Shown here: one piece after another, positions 59,338 to 64,000 of the stretch | Position numbering within the stretch: the first letter of the stretch is position 1 | Layout of the letters: each line of letters begins with the position of its first letter | Source: JBEEFP01 sp041166085 | Lineage (GTDB): Bacteria > Actinomycetota > Acidimicrobiia > Acidimicrobiales > JAFATL01 | Direction: 5' to 3' | Assembly (NCBI GenBank): GCA_041166085.1 | Contig: JBEEFP010000031.1 | Location: 62,001 to 126,000 of the forward strand | Length of the DNA: 64,000 nucleotides | The notes under the pieces: generated by a model | The model's input: the letters and a program-made list of their open reading frames with translations, nothing else | Database searches by the model: none | Told to the model about the DNA's origin: nothing | Program-made: the position numbers and the translations under genes

Positions 59338-60342
59338 GTGCTCGGGACCCGTGACCTGCTGGCGGCGGCCGGCCATGCCCTGCTCGACGATCGGCGTCAG
59401 CTCACCATGGATGAGCTCACCGAGCTAGCGCTGCTGCCGGACGAAGCGGTCCCGTCGCTCGCAGCCCTCGCCCACGAGGTCCGCCTGGCCTGGTGCGGTC
59501 CCGAGGTCGAGGTCGAGGGGATCATCTCGGCCAAGACGGGCGGCTGCCCGGAGGACTGCCACTTCTGCAGCCAGTCGGCCAAGTTCGAGTCGATCGTCAA
59601 GGCCACCCCGATGCTGGATCCCGACGAGGTGCTGGCGGCGGCGAGGGAGACGGCCGGGCTCGGGGCCAGCGAGTTCTGTCTCGTGCTCGCGGTGCGCGGC
59701 CCCGACGAGCGCCTCATGAGCCAGCTCATCGAGCTCACCGCGTTGGTGCGCAAGGAGACGCAGCTCAACGTGGCGATCAGCGCCGGAATCCTGACCGATG
59801 AGCAGGCCCGGCGGTTCTCCGACGCCGGCGTGCATCGCTACAACCACAACCTGGAGACGGCCCGCTCGTTCTTCCCGCGCATCGTCACAACCCACAGCTG
59901 GGAGGAACGCTTCGAGACGTGCCAGCTCGTCCGCGAGCACGGCATGGAGCTGTGCTGCGGCGTGCTGTTCGGCATGGGCGAGAGCGACGAGCAACGGCTC
60001 GAGCTCCTCGGTCAGTTGCGAGAGGTGGAGCCGGCCGAGGTGCCGATCAACTTCCTCAACCCCCGACCCGGTACGCCCCTCGGCGACCGCCCCCTCGTGC
60101 CCGCTCTCGAGGCCATCCGCTGGATTGCGCTGGCTCGTCTTGCCCTCCCCAGTGTCATTCTCAGGTATGCGGGCGGCCGCGAGGTCACCTTGCGGGAGCT
60201 GCAGTCGATGGGGATGACGTCCGGCATCAACGCCCTCATCGTCGGCAACTACCTCACCACCCTCGGTCGTTCGCCGGACGAGGATCTCCGCATGCTCGAG
60301 GACCTGCGCATGCCCGTCGGGGTGCTCTCCAAGGTCATCTGA
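59338..60342 (+). CDS. bioB: biotin synthase
   Basis: A 334-residue radical-SAM enzyme that inserts sulfur into dethiobiotin. The 4Fe-4S motif is CPEDCHFCSQS; IISAKTGG precedes it. NHNLETARSFFPRIVTTHSWEERF is the family's substrate/SAM region; the [2Fe-2S] ligands are expected around CLVLAVRG and RETCQLV-like positions. The stop shares its last base with the bsaP ATG (TGATG), so the helper is translated with it. Confidence 0.95.
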   Translation: MLGTRDLLAAAGHALLDDRRQLTMDELTELALLPDEAVPSLAALAHEVRLAWCGPEVEVEGIISAKTGGCPEDCHFCSQSAKFESIVKATPMLDPDEVLAAARETAGLGASEFCLVLAVRGPDERLMSQLIELTALVRKETQLNVAISAGILTDEQARRFSDAGVHRYNHNLETARSFFPRIVTTHSWEERFETCQLVREHGMELCCGVLFGMGESDEQRLELLGQLREVEPAEVPINFLNPRPGTPLGDRPLVPALEAIRWIALARLALPSVILRYAGGREVTLRELQSMGMTSGINALIVGNYLTTLGRSPDEDLRMLEDLRMPVGVLSKVI

Positions 60343-60536
60343 TGGGTGGGCCCGGGCCGCACTGCACCGGCTGCGGGCGTTCGATTTCGCAGTGCACGGG
60401 GTGCGGACGCGAGCTCGACCCGCCACGCTTCTGCGCGGTGTGCGGCCGGCGCCTCACCGTCTACGTGACCCCGGGCCACTTCGAAGCTCGCTGTCGAGAC
60501 CACGGGGAACACGTCGCAGGCCCTACCCCTTCCTGA
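60342..60536 (+). CDS. bsaP: biotin synthase auxiliary protein BsaP
   Basis: A 64-residue Cys-rich protein with HCTGCGRSISQCTGCGRELDPPRFCAVCGRRL and the ending HFEARCRDHG, the pattern of the actinobacterial BsaP that supports BioB, probably by supplying or protecting its Fe-S cluster. Seven of its cysteines are in CxxC-type pairs. Directly follows bioB (TGATG). Confidence 0.85.
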   Translation: MGGPGPHCTGCGRSISQCTGCGRELDPPRFCAVCGRRLTVYVTPGHFEARCRDHGEHVAGPTPS

Positions 60537-60538
60537 AG

Positions 60539-60727
60539 TCAGGGGAGGGGGGCGCCGCAGTGCTTGCAGCGTGGGTAGGCGCGTGACGTCGGCCGATGGC
60601 AACTCGGGCAGCGCACGACCTGGATCTGGCCCGCCCGCAGCTTGCGGACGGCGGACACCAGCATGCCGCCGACGGCGACCACGAAGAGCAGCTCCAGTGC
60701 GTCGCGGACGAGCGCGTTCGCGTCCAT
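60539..60727 (-). CDS. small zinc-ribbon membrane protein
   Basis: A 62-residue protein with one hydrophobic helix (about residues 8-27, LELLFVVAVGGMLVSAV) and a C-terminal zinc ribbon CPSCHRPTSRAYPRCKHCGAP. Function unknown. The ATG is directly preceded by AGGAGG with almost no spacing. Convergent with bsaP (2 bp). Confidence 0.7.
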   Translation of the reverse strand: MDANALVRDALELLFVVAVGGMLVSAVRKLRAGQIQVVRCPSCHRPTSRAYPRCKHCGAPLP

Positions 60728-60732
60728 CCTCC

Positions 60733-60800
60733 TAGCATCGCTGGTCGTGGCCCTCGACTTCAGCCTCCCGCCCGATATCACCGGGGATTTCCCGCTCTAA
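60733..60800 (+). CDS. 17-codon leader ORF ahead of the degenerate Nudix gene (with -10)
   Basis: TAGCAT at 60733-60738 is followed eight bases later by GTG 60747 and an open frame of 17 codons (VALDFSLPPDITGDFPL) ending TAA at 60798-60800, eight bases before the next ATG. Same geometry as the leader ORFs of the HNH and tetR genes. Confidence 0.4.
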
Positions 60801-60808
60801 GCGGTCGG

Positions 60809-61330
60809 ATGCGGCGGACACTGCGCAAGGAGGAGGTCGACTGGTTCACCCAGCCGGCCGAGGTCACCGACATCCTCTCGGACGAGCCGCCGCCGGAGGA
60901 GCTCACGAAGGCGGTGTACGTGTTCGCCTTCGCGGGCAACGAGTTGCTCCTGGCCAAGCGGCGAGGTGACGAGCCCTGGGCGCTGCCCGGTGGGGAGCGG
61001 GAGCCGGGCGAGCCGTTGGAGGACTCGGCCCGCCGTCTCGTTGCCGACGCGGCGGGCTGTGAGCTCGGTGACCTCGTTCGCTTCGGGTGGCAGCGGGTGC
61101 GGTTTGCCGGCAAGGTCCCCGAGGACTGGGCCCACGGCGCCGACAGCTACATCCGCCTGTACCTCGCGGAAGTTGTCGAAGCCGGCGGGCTGCAGGCCGC
61201 GAACCGTCGGTTCTTTCCGCCCGTCGAGGCGCGTGCCCAACAGGCCGTGCAGGACAACCACCTCTTCTACGAGGAGGCGCTGCTCGTCGCCATGGCCTCG
61301 ACCAAGAAGACGAAGAAGGACCGTCCCTAG
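60809..61330 (+). CDS. degenerate Nudix-fold protein
   Basis: A 173-residue Nudix protein (PEELTKAVYVFAFAGNELLLAKRRGDEPWALPGGEREPGE...). The Nudix box keeps GGEREPGE but ends LEDSARRLVADAAG, so the REUxEE Glu residues are replaced (R-L-x-x-D-A). It is unlikely to hydrolyse nucleotides and may bind them instead. The basic C-terminal tail (TKKTKKDRP) recalls the tails of the other proteins. The end overlaps PPK2 by four bases. Confidence 0.8.
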   Translation: MRRTLRKEEVDWFTQPAEVTDILSDEPPPEELTKAVYVFAFAGNELLLAKRRGDEPWALPGGEREPGEPLEDSARRLVADAAGCELGDLVRFGWQRVRFAGKVPEDWAHGADSYIRLYLAEVVEAGGLQAANRRFFPPVEARAQQAVQDNHLFYEEALLVAMASTKKTKKDRP

Positions 61331-62142
61331 GCCACGTCGTCGGGAGACGGCAGATCCTCGGTGGGCTCGGGGTACTGGGGATCCATGTCCTCGAGCGTCT
61401 CGACCAGCGTCGTGAGCACGCACCAGTTGCGGTACCACTTGTTGTCCGCGGGGATGACGTACCACGGCGCGGCGTCGGTGGTCGTCGCCGCGATGGCGTC
61501 GTTGAACGCCTCGCGGTAGTCGTCCCAGCGCGCTCGCTCCTTCAGGTCGGCGCGGCTGAACTTCCAGCGCTTGTCCGGTCGGGCCAGGCGGCGCCGAAAG
61601 CGGTCCGCCTGCTCCTCCTTGGAGATGTGCAGGTAGAACTTGACGACGCGCACCCCGCCTTCGAGCTGGAGCTCGTGCTCGAAGTCGCGGATGACCTCGT
61701 AGCGCCGCTTCCATACGTGCGCGGGCACCAGGTCGTGCACCCGGACGATGAGCACGTCCTCGTAGTGCGACCGGTTGAAGATCCCGATCATGCCCTTGTG
61801 CGGCGTGTTCTGATGGATGCGCCAGAGGAAGTCGTGGGCCAGCTCATGGTCGTTCGGCTGCTTGAACGAGGTCACCTTGCACCCTTGCGGGTTGACGCCC
61901 TTGAAGACGTGCTTGATGGTGCCGTCCTTGCCTCCCGCGTCGAGCGCCTGCAGGACCACGAGCAGGGCCTGACCGCTCTCGGCGTACAGGCGGCCCTGCA
62001 GGTCGGCGAGGCGATGCCGGAGCTCCTTGGTGGCCGCTTTGGTCGCGCGCTTGTCGCCGGGTGCGCTGTCGGTCACCCCCGGGTCGATGGCGCCGAGGTC
62101 GACGGCGTCTCCCGGCTGCACCCGCCATCGCGCCGATTCCAT
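61327..62142 (-). CDS. ppk2: polyphosphate kinase 2
   Basis: A 271-residue PPK2 that moves phosphate between polyphosphate and nucleoside (di)phosphates. The Walker A loop VLQALDAGGKDGTIKHVF, NRSHYEDVLIVRVHDL (Walker B region) and the lid KFYLHISKEEQADRFRRRLARPDKRWKFS are all present. One-domain length, class undetermined; the subclass decides whether NMP or NDP is used. ATG 62142. Confidence 0.92.
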   Translation of the reverse strand: MESARWRVQPGDAVDLGAIDPGVTDSAPGDKRATKAATKELRHRLADLQGRLYAESGQALLVVLQALDAGGKDGTIKHVFKGVNPQGCKVTSFKQPNDHELAHDFLWRIHQNTPHKGMIGIFNRSHYEDVLIVRVHDLVPAHVWKRRYEVIRDFEHELQLEGGVRVVKFYLHISKEEQADRFRRRLARPDKRWKFSRADLKERARWDDYREAFNDAIAATTTDAAPWYVIPADNKWYRNWCVLTTLVETLEDMDPQYPEPTEDLPSPDDVA

Positions 62143-62153
62143 GTCCCGGATCG

Positions 62154-62159
62154 TAGGGT
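62154..62159 (+). promoter_or_regulatory. TAGGGT, -10 of the LCP gene
   Basis: TAGGGT lies nine bases before the ATG at 62169, between the divergent ppk2 and LCP starts. Confidence 0.5.
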
Positions 62160-62168
62160 GTCGGTACC

Positions 62169-63266
62169 ATGCGTCGCGCTGTCGTCGTCACGCTCGTGAT
62201 CGCCGCGCTCGCGGCCGGCTGCTCAGGGAAGCGCAGAGCCGACCTCGTCATCGGCAAGCCCAAGGGCACGACCACCGTGGTCACGGCTGCACCCGTCACC
62301 GTGCCGCCGCCGCAGCTCGGTCGGGCGCCAATTCCCGAACCCCGCCCAGCGCGCGGGCTCAAGAGCCCCAACGGCCGCCCCTACGGCACGATCGCGTTCT
62401 CGAGCGACACGCCGATCCCGGGACACCTGCTGTTCATCCTCGTGGCCGGCTCGGACGCCCGGCCCAACGAGGACGTCCGGCGTACCCGCTCGGACTCGAT
62501 CCATCTACTCGCCATCAACCCCAAGACGCTCGAAGGCACGGTCGTGGGATTCCCGCGCGACTCATGGGTGGACATCCCCGGTCACGGTGCAGGAAAGATC
62601 AACACTGCGCTGCAGCTGGGCGGGCCTGATCTGCTGGCCGAGACGGTGCGCCACCTCACGGGTCTGCCTGTCCACTACTACGTGCTCACGAGCTTCACCG
62701 GCCTGGCGGGGATGGTCGACGAACTGGGCGGCGTCGACGTCCTCGTCGAGCGTCGGATGAACGACAGCTATTCGGGCGCCCACTTCGAGCCCGGATGGCA
62801 CCACTTCAACGGCAACGAGGCGTTGGCGTTCTGCCGCGACCGCCACGACGTGCCCAACGGCGACTTCTCGCGTTCGGAGAACCAGGGGAAGCTCATCCTC
62901 GCCGCCCTCGCCAAGATGCGCGCGGAGGTCGGTGACGACGGCGGCGTCCGCCGCTGGATCCAGATCATGATGCGGCACGTCGACCTCGACGTCGGCGCCG
63001 ACGAGGTGCTGCCCCTCGGCGCGCTCGCGCGGCGTCTCGAGCCGGCCTCGCTCGGCAACATCGTGGTGCCGGGACGGGTGGGCACAGCCGGCAAGCAGTC
63101 GGTCGTCTACCTCGGCGAGGAGGCGACGCGCATCTTCGAGGACCTCCGGCCCGATGCCGTGTTGGGCGGATCCCAGCGGCCCGAGCAGACGACGACGTCG
63201 TCCAGCTCCACCACCGTGCGATCGACGACCACCACCGTGCCACGCGGCGGCGGCCTCATCGGCTGA
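62169..63266 (+). CDS. LytR-CpsA-Psr (LCP) family protein, predicted lipoprotein
   Basis: A 365-residue LCP enzyme that attaches polymers (teichoic-acid or arabinogalactan type) to peptidoglycan. Its signal sequence ends with a lipobox (AALAAGC, Cys ~18), so it is a lipoprotein rather than the usual transmembrane-anchored form, processed by LspA. The LCP domain has LVAGSDARP, TRSDSIHLLAINP, VVGFPRDSWVDIPGHGAGKIN and AFCRDRHDVPNGDFSRSENQ. A Thr/Ser-rich tail follows. Confidence 0.92.
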   Translation: MRRAVVVTLVIAALAAGCSGKRRADLVIGKPKGTTTVVTAAPVTVPPPQLGRAPIPEPRPARGLKSPNGRPYGTIAFSSDTPIPGHLLFILVAGSDARPNEDVRRTRSDSIHLLAINPKTLEGTVVGFPRDSWVDIPGHGAGKINTALQLGGPDLLAETVRHLTGLPVHYYVLTSFTGLAGMVDELGGVDVLVERRMNDSYSGAHFEPGWHHFNGNEALAFCRDRHDVPNGDFSRSENQGKLILAALAKMRAEVGDDGGVRRWIQIMMRHVDLDVGADEVLPLGALARRLEPASLGNIVVPGRVGTAGKQSVVYLGEEATRIFEDLRPDAVLGGSQRPEQTTTSSSSTTVRSTTTTVPRGGGLIG

Positions 63267-63323
63267 GCGACACCGCCTCCAGAATCTGGCTATCGTGCCG
63301 GCGGGGATGAGGGGGGTGGTTCG

Positions 63324-63956
63324 GTGCGTGCCCGTTTCTTCGTGTTCGCAGTGATCGTCGGCATGGCGGTGGCCTTGTTCGTCAACGGCCTGGGCACGGA
63401 TCACCGCGACCTCGTACTGCGGCAAGGGGGCAGCGGTCAGGCGCTCGACCTGCAGGTCGAGGGCACCGGTCCGCCCACCGCGGCGGCGCCGGGCGAAGTG
63501 GCGGACGTCTTCACCGGCGATCTGTTCCCTGCCCTCGGACCGCTCTCGGATGCCGCGCCCGCGCAGATCGTCCTCGCCGCATCGGTCGGTCGGGTTCGGC
63601 GTGGGAACGGTGGCGGCGGCGGGCACGCGTCGCCGCGGAATCTCGTCGCGCTCCTCGCGCCCCTGGGCGGTCGAGGTGGGGCGGGCGCCACCGATGCCCA
63701 GGCCGGTCGCCGTCCGCTCATCGACATCGGGCCCTCGCCGACGACGACGTCGACCACGGTCGCGCCACCGGCGGACACCACCACCACGACGAAGAAGCCC
63801 CGTCCGCCCAAGACGACCACGACGGTGCCGACGACCACGACGCCGACGACCACACCGACCACCACGACACCGCCGACCACCACCACCGAGCCGACGACAA
63901 CGACCACCGAACCAACGACGACGACGACGGAGAGCACGACGACCACCACGACGTAG
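63324..63956 (+). CDS. secreted or anchored protein with a threonine-rich tail
   Basis: 210 residues. The N-terminus has one hydrophobic segment (about residues 4-22, signal or anchor). A middle part follows without a recognised domain (VFTGDLFPALGPLSDAAPAQIVLAASVGRVRR), then ~60 residues of Thr/Pro repeats, the likely wall-spanning or glycosylated stalk. GTG 63324. The tail is encoded by near-regular ACC/ACG repeats, so length may vary between strains. Confidence 0.75.
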   Translation: MRARFFVFAVIVGMAVALFVNGLGTDHRDLVLRQGGSGQALDLQVEGTGPPTAAAPGEVADVFTGDLFPALGPLSDAAPAQIVLAASVGRVRRGNGGGGGHASPRNLVALLAPLGGRGGAGATDAQAGRRPLIDIGPSPTTTSTTVAPPADTTTTTKKPRPPKTTTTVPTTTTPTTTPTTTTPPTTTTEPTTTTTEPTTTTTESTTTTTT

Positions 63957-63959
63957 GGT
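63954..63959 (+). promoter_or_regulatory. TAGGGT, -10 of the last gene
   Basis: TAGGGT overlaps the previous stop and lies seven bases before the ATG at 63967. Confidence 0.45.
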
Positions 63960-63966
63960 GAGCGGC

Positions 63967-64000
63967 ATGCCTGCCACCTTCGGTGTGTTCATGCCTCAGG
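63967..64000 (+). CDS. start of an LLM-class oxidoreductase gene (cut by window)
   Basis: Only 11 codons are visible, MPATFGVFMPQ; the FGVFMPQ pattern is the usual first strand of F420-dependent LLM oxidoreductases. The remainder is outside the window, so the call rests on this short stretch. Confidence 0.5.
   Translation, partial: MPATFGVFMPQ

Noticed and set aside
63750..63950. Regular ACC/ACG repeats as a possible CRISPR or tandem-repeat array
   Set aside because: They encode the Thr/Pro tail in frame, without spacers of constant length.
62562..63992. 476-codon minus-strand frame opposite the LCP and Thr-rich genes
   Set aside because: Gly/Arg/Val-rich antisense of a repetitive region.

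Overview
The window is GC-rich, densely coding bacterial DNA. It looks like a chromosome segment of an actinobacterium, most likely class Acidimicrobiia; the class is an inference. Supporting signs are two complete and one partial F420-type (LLM) oxidoreductase, a DUF3040 membrane protein, MraZ/SepF/DivIVA-based division without FtsA, the Pup-proteasome activator Bpa, the biotin synthase helper BsaP, lysine/alanine-rich 'histone-like' tails and many GTG starts. No rRNA, tRNA, CRISPR array, insertion sequence with a transposase, or prophage was found.

Layout. 1-17.6 kb: metabolic and repair genes (xylulokinase fragment, LLM oxidoreductase, YbaK-like deacylase, Nudix, DNA polymerase IV, Gfo/Idh/MocA oxidoreductase), a moxR-DUF58-transglutaminase operon, a DUF885 protein, a 48-bp perfect palindrome, ROK kinase, acyl-CoA dehydrogenase, HNH endonuclease, a mannosyltransferase-like membrane protein, a lipoate-ligase-like protein and a stand-alone Clp N-domain protein. 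17.6-34.3 kb: the division and cell-wall (dcw) cluster mraZ-[structured RNA]-rsmH-ftsL-ftsI-murE-mraY-murD-ftsW-murC-murB-ftsQ-ftsZ-pgeF-yggS-sepF-yggT-divIVA. It is very compact, but murF and murG are absent from their usual places. 34.3-43.5 kb: a membrane protein with two acidic repeats and a basic tail, ileS (type 2), DUF167, a DksA-like protein with a long basic tail, lspA, rluD, an Rrf2 regulator and a phosphodiesterase-like protein. 43.5-50.2 kb: bpa, a response-regulator diguanylate cyclase, dnaE, an unrecognised protein behind a promoter/operator, and a patatin. 50.2-51.3 kb: an AbiEi/DUF559 nuclease gene bounded by 52-bp inverted repeats, the most element-like piece of the window. 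51.3-64 kb: DUF255 thioredoxin-like protein, DUF2156 lysyltransferase-like protein, SDR, an LLM/ferritin-like pair divergent from a TetR regulator, diacylglycerol kinase, bioB-bsaP, a degenerate Nudix, PPK2, an LCP lipoprotein and a Thr-rich secreted protein. The last bases begin another LLM gene.

How it works together. The dcw block supplies cytoplasmic precursor synthesis (MurE, MurD, MurC, MurB), lipid I formation (MraY), septal synthesis (FtsW/FtsI with FtsL/FtsQ) and the FtsZ-SepF-DivIVA ring and polarity system. LCP, LspA and the MptA/B-like enzyme fit envelope assembly.

Expression signals stand out. Many genes have a TANNNT hexamer (often TAGGGT) 5-9 nt before the start codon, the arrangement of leaderless mRNAs. 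Most cluster genes are joined by 4-nt start/stop overlaps, and some of these overlaps seem to use non-standard starts (CTGA, ATAG, ATTA). Several genes are preceded by a tiny ORF directly linked to their start. The strongest candidates for something undescribed are the inverted-repeat-flanked AbiEi/DUF559 unit, the leader ORFs, the non-canonical coupled starts and the 48-bp palindrome.
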